Shown: positions 8,926 through 18,306, numbered from the stretch's first letter. The stretch: DNA of 64,000 nt from Methylobacterium terricola (GCF_006151805.1 NZ_VDDA01000005.1:1-64000), one strand, 5' to 3'. Notes: generated by a model from the sequence alone, not told the origin. Made by a program: numbers and translations.

Positions 8926-9038
8926 TCGTCGGCCAGCCAAACCAGCACCTCGTCGAAATGGTCGCTGTACATGGTGCGGCTGACCCACTCGTCCGTGACC
9001 GCCAGCAGCACGGTCGTGCGGATTGAGGGCGAAGTCAC
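8921..9038 (-). pseudogene. Third gene of the small operon, 3' end lost
   Basis: GTG at 9038 overlaps the stop of the 9035-9499 gene by GTGA. It begins a coherent frame, VTSPSIRTTVLLAVTDEWVS, then about 20 more residues to LVWLADDAS near 8921. Beyond that point the DNA is the sense strand of the SNF2 helicase relic, so the rest of the gene has been deleted. Family unknown; it is probably a partner of the two upstream genes. Confidence 0.6.
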
Positions 9039-9499
9039 ACGAGCATCGGTTCGAAGCCCATGAGTTCGCGGTCGCGCGGGCTCGGCAGCCCCGCCTTCCA
9101 AGCTTTGAAGTCGTCCATCTTCTTCAGGTCACGCATCGGGACGATCTGCGTCATCATCTCCTCACGGTCGTGGTGGATGAACACGAACGGGTGCTTCTCG
9201 AACTGCTGAAGGCTGATGGCGAAGCGGTCGGCCTCGTCGTTGAGGCGGGTGACCTTGTCGAAATCACCCTCCGCACCGTCGAGCGCATACAGGGTCTCGA
9301 CCAACTCGCAGGACAGGGTAAACCCCATGTCCTGCATCGCCTCGACGAAGTGATTACCCAGCATCAGCCCGCGGGTGTGCTCGGCGATCCGCTTGGCCCG
9401 CTTCAGCGATATAGCCTCGGTCGGGAGCACGACGACGTTCCTGCCCATCTGGACGACAACCGCACCCGGCGCAGTCTTGAGGCTTCTGAAGGCGGCCAT
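9035..9499 (-). CDS. Hypothetical protein, middle gene of a small operon
   Basis: A 154-residue soluble protein (MAAFRSLKTAPGAVVVQMGR at the start) with an aromatic/acidic middle and the C-terminal stretch RDLKKMDDFKAWKAGLPSPR. No domain is recognised. Its ATG overlaps the stop TAA of the upstream gene by one base and its stop overlaps the downstream GTG, making a three-gene coupled unit read leftward. The unit lies opposite a VapE-like gene, an arrangement seen in phage satellites and integrated elements, so it is probably an accessory gene of that element. Confidence 0.7.
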   Translation of the reverse strand: MAAFRSLKTAPGAVVVQMGRNVVVLPTEAISLKRAKRIAEHTRGLMLGNHFVEAMQDMGFTLSCELVETLYALDGAEGDFDKVTRLNDEADRFAISLQQFEKHPFVFIHHDREEMMTQIVPMRDLKKMDDFKAWKAGLPSPRDRELMGFEPMLV

Positions 9500-9807
9500 T
9501 ATAGTACCACCTCGTGCTGCTCGACCTTCGCCGTCTTGCCGAGTTCGTCGCTGAGCAGTTCCTCGATCTTGTCGGCGCTCATCTCGCTGTTATAATTGTC
9601 GTCGAACTCCTCGTAGCCCTCGAACTCATCCACGACCCACTCGCGCAGAACATCGGTCGCACCGTCCAGCGTAGCGTGGACTGAATTCCGGATCGTCCCG
9701 CAGCCTTCGTGGTCCTCGACGATCACAACGAAGATCTTGCGAGCCGGCTCGATCGAGGCGTGCAAACGGTACTGCCCAACGGTAGACATGTTATCATTGA
9801 TTGACAT
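9499..9807 (-). CDS. Small acidic hypothetical protein, first gene of the operon
   Basis: A 102-residue acidic protein. ATG at 9807 was chosen because AGGA lies about 7 bases upstream; an internal ATG seven codons later (MSTVGQYR) is possible. The C-terminal half is strongly acidic (DEFEGYEEFDDNYNSE, then SADKIEELLSDELGK). It has no Cys motif, signal or membrane segment. Acidic small proteins of mobile elements can be DNA mimics or anti-restriction factors, but nothing in the sequence shows that here. It leads the operon 9807 to 8921, divergent from the VapE-like gene across a 186-bp AT-rich spacer that must hold both promoters. Confidence 0.72.
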   Translation of the reverse strand: MSINDNMSTVGQYRLHASIEPARKIFVVIVEDHEGCGTIRNSVHATLDGATDVLREWVVDEFEGYEEFDDNYNSEMSADKIEELLSDELGKTAKVEQHEVVL

Positions 9808-9993
9808 CGTGATTCCTAAATCTAATTCAGAGCGCCCCGGCAAAAGCACCGGCTGGCGATGAACAACCCATACGAGGTTCGAGCCGATCCGTCTAATTAA
9901 TTTTGACGCTCAACCGGCGTGCATGGTTTGATGCACTTGCCCCCGCAATGGGGACCAGCCCTTCTCGGGCTTGGATTTATTTGGAGAAGCACT

Positions 9994-11532
9994 TTGATTC
10001 GTAATAGCCTCACCCAGCAGGTACAGCCTGCCGGGGCCAACACCTTTGACCGGCGCCAGCAGGCAGTTGACGAACTGATTCGGTTCCTCAACCAAACCTT
10101 GATTCAGGGACCGGAGATTCCAGACGCGAACTTCATCGCCAAGGATCTCGACGGACAGGACGACCAGAAGGTGCGCGCCTGGGTCAAGCAGAACACCACC
10201 CGTCTCGGCTGGACCGTCAAGGATTACGAGAAGGCCCTGCGCTACGAACGCATCCGCAAGGATCTCGGCGCCGTGCCCCACAACGCCACCGAACTCGTCG
10301 AGGCCCTCGTCCAGCGCGACAAGATGAGCGTGCTCTACAACGGCCTCATCCTCAACGACAAGGTGCCGATGCTGGATCGCGAAGGCGTCAGCGACGGCCT
10401 GACCATGGAACTGCTGGAGGAAGAAGCGTTCTTCCAGAACCCGAAGGACGAGAACGTCGAAGAGTTCTGCCGCAACCTCCGCCTGATTGCCGACACCCAC
10501 AAGCTACCGGCGCCGAGCGAACGCATCACCGACGCGGTGAACCAGTGGATCACCATCAGCCAGCGCCATCGCCTGCAAGACCTGTTCTTCATGATTCGCG
10601 GCCCAATCCTGACCAAGGACAAGGCACGCGCCGAAGCCCTGTGGCTCGACATCGCCCACAAGCTCTTCGTGACGACCCCGGAGTGCCCGGACAAGTTCAT
10701 CGTCGCGGTGCTGAAGAAGTTCATGCAGCAGGTCAAGCGCAAGATCCGCGGCTTGCCCGTCAAGGACCACCTCATGCCAGTGATCGTCGGCACCCAGGGC
10801 AAAGGTAAGACCACCTTCGTCCAGGCCATGCTCGCCATGATCGAGGAGCTGGTGCTCGGCGTGGACTTCAAGATGATCGAGGACGAACGCAATATCGACA
10901 TCTGGAAGAGCTACATCCTCTTTATCGACGAGATGGGCTACGCCTCAAAGGCCAACGTGGACACGGTCAAGAACGCCATCACTGCCAAGACCCTAACTCG
11001 CCGACCCATGCGCACCAACACCCAGGTGACGGTGAAGCAGAATGCCACGTTCATCGGGTGCTCAAACAAGAAGCTCGCGCAATTGATCAAGGACCCGACC
11101 GGTATCCGCCGCTTCGTGTCCCTGCTGTTCTCGAACGACCCTGATTGGACGTTCATGAACCAGATCGACTGGCCGCTGCTGTGGGCGTCCGTGGACCACG
11201 AAGGTGACGATCCGATCGCACCGTTCAAGGGCCTGCTCGCGACCGCTCAGGAGGATCAGCGCGAACGCGGCCGCGTCGAGCACTGGCTGGAGGAGTTCAA
11301 GCCCGAGACCAGCGACACATTCAAGCGCTGCCTCCACAACGGCCGCATCCAGGCCAGCCCCCTGTACGAATCGTTCGTCGAGTTCGAGGAGACGTACTAC
11401 CGCGGACACATGAAGACCAACATCACCGAGTGGGGTCTGGAGATGCGCCGGCTGGAAGAGAGCGGCCGGAACGAGCGATTCTCGTGGATCGGCAAGGTCG
11501 GTGGGCGCGTGCTGTACGCCTTCAAAGGGTAA
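9994..11532 (+). CDS. VapE-like ATPase/helicase of a phage satellite or integrated element
   Basis: Walker A GTQGKGKTTFVQ lies at about residues 266-277, Walker B is YILFIDEMGY, and ARFATIGCSNKK-like sensor sequence appears as TFIGCSNKKLAQL. This order is typical of virulence-associated-E-type (VapE) superfamily 3 helicase-like proteins of satellites and islands. I prefer a TTG start at 9994, giving 512 aa, because GGAG sits 7 bases upstream and the frame starts cleanly; an in-frame ATG at 9919 would add 25 residues with poor coding character. The C-terminal third (TNITEWGLEMRRLE) probably binds DNA. The gene appears intact, and its moderate GC contrasts with the AT-rich flanks. Confidence 0.82.
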   Translation: MIRNSLTQQVQPAGANTFDRRQQAVDELIRFLNQTLIQGPEIPDANFIAKDLDGQDDQKVRAWVKQNTTRLGWTVKDYEKALRYERIRKDLGAVPHNATELVEALVQRDKMSVLYNGLILNDKVPMLDREGVSDGLTMELLEEEAFFQNPKDENVEEFCRNLRLIADTHKLPAPSERITDAVNQWITISQRHRLQDLFFMIRGPILTKDKARAEALWLDIAHKLFVTTPECPDKFIVAVLKKFMQQVKRKIRGLPVKDHLMPVIVGTQGKGKTTFVQAMLAMIEELVLGVDFKMIEDERNIDIWKSYILFIDEMGYASKANVDTVKNAITAKTLTRRPMRTNTQVTVKQNATFIGCSNKKLAQLIKDPTGIRRFVSLLFSNDPDWTFMNQIDWPLLWASVDHEGDDPIAPFKGLLATAQEDQRERGRVEHWLEEFKPETSDTFKRCLHNGRIQASPLYESFVEFEETYYRGHMKTNITEWGLEMRRLEESGRNERFSWIGKVGGRVLYAFKG

Positions 11533-11535
11533 TAA

Positions 11536-11749
11536 TTGAGGGGAGGTGTCATACAGCTATCCTGGCTTGTTCTTGGCATTTCTCCTCTGTATTTGTCCTT
11601 TGATATTATAGTAATGATAGTAGGATAGATATTATTTCAGTCCTGAGAAATACCTCAGATTAAAATAATATAACAATGCAGAATGATGGCCTTGCTGTCA
11701 AAGCTGTCATTCCGTGATGTCATTCCTGTGTTATTTATTCTCCCCTCAA
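11536..11749. repeat. AT-rich spacer bounded by a 10-bp inverted repeat
   Basis: TTGAGGGGAG at 11536-11545 and its exact complement CTCCCCTCAA at 11740-11749 flank an AT-rich 194-bp segment just after the VapE-like gene. Near its right end TGTCATTCC occurs twice with a 13-base period (in about 11707-11730). AT-rich DNA with short direct repeats beside a helicase gene is a candidate replication origin or attachment region. That is inference from layout only. Confidence 0.4.
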
Positions 11750-11759
11750 GAGTTACACC

Positions 11760-12065
11760 ATGAACCAAATCAACACGTGCGACCTCGCCCGCGACACCCG
11801 TAACCGCGAATCCCGGCGCAAGCCCGTCGCACTACGGATTCGCGAGATCGAGATGCACAAGTCTCGCTTCCCGCTGCTGCTCGATCGCTACCCGGCCGAC
11901 GAGATTCCCGTCACCCTCGAAGGACCGCATGGAGTGGAATGCGGCGGCTTGCCAGATGGATGCCGAGCGGCCGCATTGCGCCATTTCCCGACGCTCGGCA
12001 CTAGCAGGCTGAATGGCTGCTCCTCTCCCACAAGCTGCCACTGCATCAAATGGTCAATTTTGTAA
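11760..12065 (+). CDS. Hypothetical protein, C-terminus probably chimeric
   Basis: The first 55 or so residues (MNQINTCDLARDTRNRESRR, then VALRIREIEMHKSRFPLLLD) are basic and coherent, resembling a small element-encoded DNA-associated protein. After about position 11930 the sequence becomes GC-rich, Cys/Ala-rich and unlike the start. This suggests that the gene lost its true 3' end at a junction and reads on to a chance stop at 12065. The start is an ATG preceded by a weak CAAGAG. No family is recognised. Confidence 0.45.
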   Translation: MNQINTCDLARDTRNRESRRKPVALRIREIEMHKSRFPLLLDRYPADEIPVTLEGPHGVECGGLPDGCRAAALRHFPTLGTSRLNGCSSPTSCHCIKWSIL

Positions 12066-12517
12066 ATTATAATATTTTATTTTTGCGATCCTCGCAAAAC
12101 CATTTTCTTTGTGACAGGCAATAATTTTAGTTATATGATTGAGTAAGTTCATCACTAAAGTGAATATAAAATGAATAATTTGGAGTTAATTTGCTCGAAT
12201 TACAATCAATAAAAAATCCTATATTGATCTAGATGGGAGATTGTATGCAATTATATGTAGTAAATAATTTTATATACAACTTCAATGAGGCTCAACAACG
12301 GTAATGTTGCCCAATTTGATTGCTTTATCAGCAGCGAGATACTAAGCAGGGCCATATAGCCGACGGTGGCGCAGCACATCCACAAGATGAGAAATGTTCC
12401 ACTCAGTCAACTGTGTCTCGCCTCGGTAGATTTGGTCTGGGTTCTCAAGCCGGGCTCTTGAAGCTGTGAACCTGTCGGCGACCTCCCGGCCACTTTTGCG
12501 TTGTCCTCTGCCGCCGT
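12066..12517. other. AT-rich gene-free segment closing the island
   Basis: About 300 bases (12060-12360) are far more AT-rich than the rest of the window and have no open frame of note. A perfect hairpin, TTTTGCGA and TCGCAAAA with loop TCC, lies at 12081-12099. From about 12400 composition returns to the GC-rich norm. This is probably the right-hand edge of the accessory island, possibly with a terminator. No integrase or tRNA gene was seen. Confidence 0.55.
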
Positions 12518-12706
12518 GTGGAAGACGTGATGATGGAAGGCGACAAAAACCACAACGATCTCCACCGAGTCACGGAGGACGTCGGTCTCCCGGCGCCACC
12601 TGGTCCCGACCGCGTGCCACCGCCGCATCTGCCGCCCGAGCCGGACCAGAGTGATACCGGCAACGATTGTCCCGAGTCCGAGACTTCACCCGGAGCCGAG
12701 GCGTGA
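12518..12706 (+). CDS. Small acidic Pro-rich hypothetical protein
   Basis: A frame of 62 codons from GTG 12518 (or 58 from ATG 12530) encodes a low-complexity acidic, Pro-rich peptide (GLPAPPGPDRVPPPHLPPEP in the middle). No ribosome site is obvious before the GTG; GGAAG precedes the ATG. Similar low-complexity short proteins are seen elsewhere in this window (18151-18306, 32613-32780). It may be real or chance. Confidence 0.35.
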   Translation: MEDVMMEGDKNHNDLHRVTEDVGLPAPPGPDRVPPPHLPPEPDQSDTGNDCPESETSPGAEA

Positions 12707-12869
12707 CAGGCCGTCCGATTGCAGGGGCCCTTGCCGTGGGCGATAGCCGCGGCATGCAGGCTCGACAACCAGTTCCGCTTTCACTTGGATCGTGTGCAAC
12801 TCCAGATCGTTTGCCGCCAAGCGACGCTGACCATGCTGCCAGCCCCGTAGTTGCCGGGGCCGCTTCGGC

Positions 12870-15364
12870 GTGAGCGAGACGTTCTCGTTTCTTCCGTCGG
12901 GCGGCGTCACGGGCGCCGAGATCCGCGCGCGCGACTGGTCCGATACCTCGCTCGGTCCGCCCAAAGCGTGGTCGCCGGCCCTGAGGAGCGCGCTCGGGCT
13001 GATGCTCGCCTGCCCCACGGCGATGTTCCTCGCCTGGGGCCCTGACCTGCTCTGCTTCTACAACGACGCCTACCGCCCGATCCTCGGCTACCGCCTGGAC
13101 ACGGCCCTGGGCAGGCCCTTCCGGGAGGTCTGGGCCAGTATTTGGGACGAGATCGGGCCCCTCGTCGACGCGACGCTCGCCGGCGAGAGCATGACTCTCA
13201 CCGACATGCCGCTCGATCTCTCGCGCAATGGCACACCCGAACGCAGCTGGTGGTCCTTCAGCTACTCGCCGGCCGTCGATGAGGCCGGCAAGGTCGCCGG
13301 TCTGCTCTGCGTCACCGCCGAGACGACCTCCCGCGTCCTTGGCGAGGCAGCGCTCCGCGATAGCGAGGATCACTACCGGCACACGGTCGAGCTGAACCCG
13401 CAGGTACCCTGGACCTGCGACCCGCATGGCAACATCACGTCGTTCTCGAACCGCTGGCTGACGCTGACTGGCCAGGGGCCCGGCGAACCGTACGGGGCCG
13501 GCTGGATCAAGGTGCTGCACCCCGAGGACGTCCCGTCCACGTTGACGACCTTCACGGCCTGCCTCGTCTCAGGCGACCTCGTCGACGTCGATTACCGCTT
13601 CCAGATGGCCGGCACGGGCGAGTATCGCTGGATGCGCGCCCGCGCCCAGCCGCGTCGGGACGGTGCGGGAGCCATCATCGCCTGGTACGGCGTCGTGGAG
13701 GACATCCACGACCGCAAGCTCGCCGAGCGCAACCTGCGCGAGCTCAACGCGCACCTGGAGTGTCGCGTCGAGGAGGCGCTTGCCCAGCGCAAGCTCTGGG
13801 CCGACGTCTTCGAGATCACGGACGCCCTCGTCTGCGTCCTCGACCCCGACTTCCGGCTGCTTGCCCTCAATCGCGCCTACGCCGACGAGTTCGAGGCCAT
13901 CTACGGGGTCCGTCCCCATGTCGGCGACGACCTGATCGGCCTCATGGCGCACGTGCCCGAGCAGCAGGACCAGGCGCGGACCGTGTGGGCCCGGGCGCTA
14001 TCGGGCGAGGCGTTCACGCTGGTCGAGGAGTTCGGCGAGCCCGACCGTAGACGGCCCTACTACGAACTGGCCTTTACCCCGCTGCGCGACGCGGACGGGC
14101 GCCGGATCGGCGCCTTCCAGTACGCGACCGACGTGACCCAGCGGCTGCGCGACCTGGAGCAACTCGCCAAGGCTGAAGAGGGCCTGCGTCAGGCCCAGAA
14201 GATGGAGGCGGTCGGGCAGCTGACCGGGGGCGTTGCCCACGACTTCAACAACCTACTGACCATCATCCGCTCGTCGGTCGACCTGCTGCGCAAGCCCGAC
14301 CTGCCTGAGGAGCGCCGCCGCCGCTACATGGACGCGGTGTCCGACACGGTGGATAGGGCCTCCAAGCTGACGGGCCAGCTCCTCGCCTTCGCCCGGCGCC
14401 AATCGTTGATGCCCGAGACGTTCGACGTCGGCGCGCGGATCGCGGCGGCCGTAGACATGCTGGCCTCGGTCGCAGGCGCCCGCATCCGAGTCGTCGTCGA
14501 GATGCCGGCGAGGGCTACCTGCCACGTCTTTGCAGACCCGGGCCAGTTCGAGACGGCGCTCGTCAACATGGCGGTCAACGCAAGAGATGCGATGGAGGAC
14601 GAAGGCACGCTCACCCTGAGGCTCGAATGCCGAAGAGACATGCCGGACATCCGGGGACATGCCAGTTCGAGCGGACCATTAGTGGCGGTCTCGGTCGTCG
14701 ACCAGGGCTCGGGCATCAGCCCGGCAGACCTCCCGCACATCTTCGAGCCGTTCTTCACCACCAAGGGCGTGGGAAGGGTTCGGGGCTGGGACTGAGCCAA
14801 GTGATCGGCTTCGCCAAGCAGTCGGGCGGAGACGTCGACGTCGCGAGCGAACCCGGTCGGGGGACGACCTTCACCCTTTATCTGCCCCAGGTCGAGGCGC
14901 TCGCGACGGAAGCCCCGGAAGGGCTGAAGCCGGTGCTCGACGCCCAGGCGCTGCGCGTCCTCGTCGTCGAGGACAACCTCGACGTCGGGCGGTTCTGCAC
15001 ACAGATCCTGGAGGAGCTCGGGTACGCCACCGTCTGGGCCAAGAACGGCGAAGAGGCCCTCGCCGAGGTCGAGCGGGATCCCGATCGGTTCGACGCGATG
15101 TTCTCGGACGTGGTGATGCCTGGCATGGGCGGGGTCGCGCTGGCCCGACGCCTCCGGGCGCTCGTGCCTGACCTGCCGGTTATCCTCACGTCCGGCTACA
15201 GCGACGTGCTGGCCCGCGAGGGCACGCACGGCTTCGACCTCGTGCGCAAGCCCTACTCGGCCGCCCAGGTCGCCGAGGCGTTCCAGGCCATCCCGGGGCG
15301 GCGGAAGGGTGAGGCACCGGAGACCGAGAACCGGGAGACGAAGAGCCCAGAGGCCAAGAGCTAG
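12870..15364 (+). pseudogene. PAS-PAS hybrid histidine kinase, one-base frameshift
   Basis: Two frames join into one hybrid kinase. The first (12870-14795) has an N-terminal sensor with a PAS/GAF-like fold (FLAWGPDLLCFYNDAYRPIL), a PAS domain at about residues 165-290, another at about 310-430, HisKA with His457 in [11 protein letters not shown], and an ATPase domain with N box [10 protein letters not shown] and the G1 motif region up to FFTTKGVG. There GGCGTGGGAAGGG (about 14766-14778) lacks one base relative to the expected GGCGTGGGCAAGGG. The second frame continues KGSGLGLSQVIGFAKQSGGD, then a receiver domain with the phospho-Asp in [11 protein letters not shown] (codon 15117-15119) and Lys in VRKPYS. 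With the deletion the ATPase G2 box and receiver are lost. A sequencing error is possible. The GTG start has no strong ribosome site. Confidence 0.85.
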
Positions 15365-15472
15365 CCGTCCTGACCGGTTGGACGGTGGCCGAGGCTGAAC
15401 AGCGGATGGGCGGCACGTCCGGATCTCGGATCGGCGCTGTCCCTCCGGTCGCTCGACCACCGATCCGGACGA

Positions 15473-16681
15473 TCAGGACGTTTGCGCCTCTGGCCGCTCA
15501 GGCTTGCGTGGCGCAAGCCTGAGCACGAGCGCCCCGGTCGCCATGCAGAGCAGCGAGCCCGCCAGCACACCGATCTTGGTTTCGGCTTCCAGCGTGGGGT
15601 TCGCCGCGAAGGCCAAGAGACCGATGAACAGGCTCATCGTGAAGCCGACACCGCACAGCAGCGCGACGCCGTAGACCTGCAGCCAGGTCGCGTGCGCAGG
15701 CCGCTGCGCCCAGCCCACCCGGACCACCGCCAGCACGAACCCGAACACGCCGAGCTGCTTGCCGACGAAGAGACCCAGCGCGACACCGAGCGTCACCGGG
15801 TCGAGAAGCATGGCCGGCTCGAACCGGGCCAGTGACACGCCCGCATTCGCGAACCCGAAGATCGGCAGGATCAGGAACGCCGACCAGGGATGGATCGCGT
15901 GCTCCAGGATGTGCAGCGGCGAGGTCGGATCGTCCGGCTTGCCGACGCTCAGGCGCAAGGGGATCGTCAGGGCGAGCAGCACGCCGGCGATCGTCGCGTG
16001 GACGCCGGATCTCAGGACCAGCACCCATAATACTGCGCCGAGCAGCAGGTATGGCCAAAGCCGCGCCACGCCGGCCTTGTTCAGCCCGTAGAGCACGGCG
16101 AGCGTCAGCGCCGCGCCGCCGAGCATCGGGAGTGACAGGTCAGCGGTGTAGAACACCGCGATGATGACGACGGCACCGAGGTCGTCGATGATCGCGAGCG
16201 CGGTCAGGAAGACCTTGAGCGAGATCGGCACGCGTGAGCCGAGCAGCGCCAGGACGCCGAGCGCGAAGGCGATGTCGGTCGCCGCCGGGATCGCCCAGCC
16301 GCGCAGGGTTTCCGGGGAGTGCCGGTTGACGGTCGCGTAGACCAGGGCCGGCACCAGCATGCCGCCGAGCGCCGCCACGCCGGGCAGGATGCGGTCCGGC
16401 CAGGTGCGCAGGCGCCCGTCCAACATCTCGCGCTTGATCTCGAGCCCGACGAGCAGGAAGAACGCCGCCATCAGGGCGTCGTTGATCCAGTGCAGCAGGC
16501 TCAACGGCCCGAGCTTGGCCTTCAGGGCCGCGAAATAAACCTCCGCGTAAGCCGAATTGGCGACGACGAGCGCCAGGGCGGCGCTCGCCATCAGCACCAG
16601 GCCGCCGCTGGCCTCGTTTCGCAGCATGCTGCGCAGGGCAGAGAGCGGGCGTCGGATCGGCATGGGTGCCGGAAACGTCAT
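15473..16681 (-). CDS. nhaA: NhaA-type Na+/H+ antiporter
   Basis: A 402-residue, 12-helix inner-membrane protein with the NhaA signatures: [15 protein letters not shown] (the helix IV TDIAFA element with its Asp) and [20 protein letters not shown] with the adjacent Asp pair that binds Na+ and H+. Length matches the family. NhaA expels Na+ in exchange for protons and supports pH and salt homeostasis. It is monocistronic, convergent with the hybrid kinase gene and divergent from the K+ channel across 476 bases. Start choice: ATG 16681; an internal ATG at residue 7 is also possible. Confidence 0.96.
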   Translation of the reverse strand: MTFPAPMPIRRPLSALRSMLRNEASGGLVLMASAALALVVANSAYAEVYFAALKAKLGPLSLLHWINDALMAAFFLLVGLEIKREMLDGRLRTWPDRILPGVAALGGMLVPALVYATVNRHSPETLRGWAIPAATDIAFALGVLALLGSRVPISLKVFLTALAIIDDLGAVVIIAVFYTADLSLPMLGGAALTLAVLYGLNKAGVARLWPYLLLGAVLWVLVLRSGVHATIAGVLLALTIPLRLSVGKPDDPTSPLHILEHAIHPWSAFLILPIFGFANAGVSLARFEPAMLLDPVTLGVALGLFVGKQLGVFGFVLAVVRVGWAQRPAHATWLQVYGVALLCGVGFTMSLFIGLLAFAANPTLEAETKIGVLAGSLLCMATGALVLRLAPRKPERPEAQTS

Positions 16682-17157
16682 GGTGTCACCGTGCGGGGAG
16701 GCGGGAGAGGCTGAGGGGAATCGGGCGGTCGTCGCGGATGCCGCGCTAGCGATCGGGGAGAGGGAACGGGTCGTGACGACCGGGCCGAACTCCGCGTCTT
16801 CGCCGTGCCGCCGATCGCGCCGACGAGGCCGTCGAGCCGCGCCGGGCGAACGCTCCGAGGGTGGAGGCGACTATCGCCGCCGGGACCATGGCGGACGGGC
16901 GCGTCCGCCGAGGCGCGGCGACCGGCTGCCTGGAGCGGCGATATCCGATCGGGCCAAGGAGCCGAGCACAGGACCAGGTAAGGCATGGGGCCACGGGTCA
17001 TCGCCGCTGGCGGCCCGACCAGCAGTCGCGATCCTGCAAGCCCCAGGACGGGGCCGCACACCTTGGCGCCCGTATCCCATCGATGGGTGGGACGCGCAAC
17101 CGGGTGCGTCGGGCACGAATGCGGTATGGGACCGTCCCAGCCGACTCGACCGGACCC
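16682..17157. other. Divergent intergenic region between nhaA and the K+ channel
   Basis: 476 bases of GC-rich DNA with no credible gene; open frames here have no RBS or family features. A GGAAC at about 16763 lacks a matching CGTT. The promoters of both flanking genes must lie here, but I cannot place them. Confidence 0.5.
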
Positions 17158-17928
17158 ATGCTCCCCTTCAAAGCCACCCTACAGGCCCTCTACGAGGGCG
17201 ACACCGACCAGGCGCACCGCTTCCGCTACGCGCTGCTCGCCTTCGACATCGCGACGATCGCCTTCGTCATCGTCACCTCGTTCCTGCCGCTCTCCCCCTG
17301 GATCGTCGCGTGCGACGTGGTGCTCGGCCTCGGCGTCCTGGCCGACTTCCTCGGCCGCCTGGCGATCAGCCGCGCACCCGCCCGCGAGTTCCTGCGCCTG
17401 AGCACCTGGACGGACGTGGTCGCCATCGCCTCGTTCCTGGCGCCGATGGTCATGCAGGGCGTCGGATTCCTGCGCATCCTGCGCACGCTCCGCCTGCTGC
17501 GTACCTACCAGCTGCTCGACCGGCTGCGCCAGGACAGCGCGTTCTTCCAGCGCAACGAGGAGGCGATCCTCGCCGCCACCAACCTGGTGGTGTTCGTGTT
17601 CGTGATGACCGGCGTGGTCTATATCTCGCAGCACGGCACCAACCCGGCAATCGGCAGTCCAGTTGATGCGCTGTATTTCACCGTCACGTCGCTGACGACC
17701 ACGGGCTACGGCGACATCACTCTGCCGGGGACGTCCGGACGATTGATCTCGGTGTTCGTCATGATCTGCGGCGTGACGCTGTTCTTCCGGCTCGCCCAGG
17801 TGGTGTTCCGGCCCTACAAGGTGCGCTTCTCCTGCCCGACCTGCGGGCTGCAGCGGCACGAGCCGGACGCGGTGCACTGCAAGGCCTGCGGCACCACGCT
17901 GAACATCCCCGACGAAGGGGCCGATTAG
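17158..17928 (+). CDS. Voltage-gated-type K+ channel with C-terminal zinc ribbon
   Basis: A 256-residue six-helix channel. A positively charged S4-like segment (RILRTLRLLRTYQLLDRLR) precedes the pore, whose selectivity filter is TTTGYGD in TVTSLTTTGYGDITLPG. After the last helix a compact zinc ribbon follows: CPTCG, 15 or so residues, CKACG. Kv-like prokaryotic channels conduct K+ across the inner membrane; the ribbon is not a standard part and could sense redox or metal state or mediate assembly. ATG 17158 was chosen because the conserved protein starts there (MLPFKATLQALYEG); longer upstream frames read through non-coding DNA. Confidence 0.88.
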   Translation: MLPFKATLQALYEGDTDQAHRFRYALLAFDIATIAFVIVTSFLPLSPWIVACDVVLGLGVLADFLGRLAISRAPAREFLRLSTWTDVVAIASFLAPMVMQGVGFLRILRTLRLLRTYQLLDRLRQDSAFFQRNEEAILAATNLVVFVFVMTGVVYISQHGTNPAIGSPVDALYFTVTSLTTTGYGDITLPGTSGRLISVFVMICGVTLFFRLAQVVFRPYKVRFSCPTCGLQRHEPDAVHCKACGTTLNIPDEGAD

Positions 17929-18008
17929 ATTGTCGGCGATGACGGACGACGAGCCGTCATGGTGCTGGTTGGAGGAGCGGACGGGCCGCTTCTCCACCGG
18001 GCCTAGAA

Positions 18009-18103
18009 AGCTTCACGATCGCGTTGCAATCGTGAAGCTCTCTAGATCATTGTTTTTGCCGCATTTTCTTCGACGAACCGGTACCCACTTCGTCGGAAAA
18101 TGC
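18009..18103. repeat. Rhizobiales-style palindromic intergenic repeat
   Basis: Two hairpins in tandem. The first has an 11-bp perfect stem, AGCTTCACGAT (18009-18019) and its complement (18029-18039), with a 9-base loop. The second has GCATTTTC (18061-18068) pairing with GAAAATGC (18096-18103) and inside it CGACGAA (18071-18077) pairing with TTCGTCG (18089-18095). The second unit has the form of the mosaic intergenic elements (RIME-like) I know from Rhizobiales genomes. It lies between the channel gene and an oppositely oriented small gene. Confidence 0.75.
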
Positions 18104-18150
18104 TCTAGCCCTCGCGAGTGGAGCGCTCGACCGTCCGGGGGCGGACGCTG

Positions 18151-18306
18151 TCAGGCCGCCGGGCCGATCGGGATTAGACCCCGCCCGATCTCGATGGGAC
18201 CGGGAGGCTGCGGCGCCGGCGGGTCGCCCTCCGGCGGCTGGGGGTCCGGCGGCGGGTCGCCGATGGGCGGCAACGGGTCGTCACCGGGACGCGGCGTGTC
18301 GGACAT
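18151..18306 (-). CDS. 51-aa proline-rich hypothetical protein
   Basis: ATG at 18306 has GGGAGAG 7 bases upstream. The 51-residue product is Pro/Asp/Gly-rich (MSDTPRPGDDPLPPIGDPPP at the start) with a hydrophobic end (GLIPIGPAA). It is probably disordered. A good ribosome site and a clean start and stop argue that it is real despite its low complexity. No function is known. Confidence 0.6.
   Translation of the reverse strand: MSDTPRPGDDPLPPIGDPPPDPQPPEGDPPAPQPPGPIEIGRGLIPIGPAA

Noticed and set aside
11944..12020. Possible IS end within the 3' part of the 11760-12065 frame
   Set aside because: Short repeats around 11970 and 12000 are suggestive, but no transposase sequence or matching terminal repeat could be identified.
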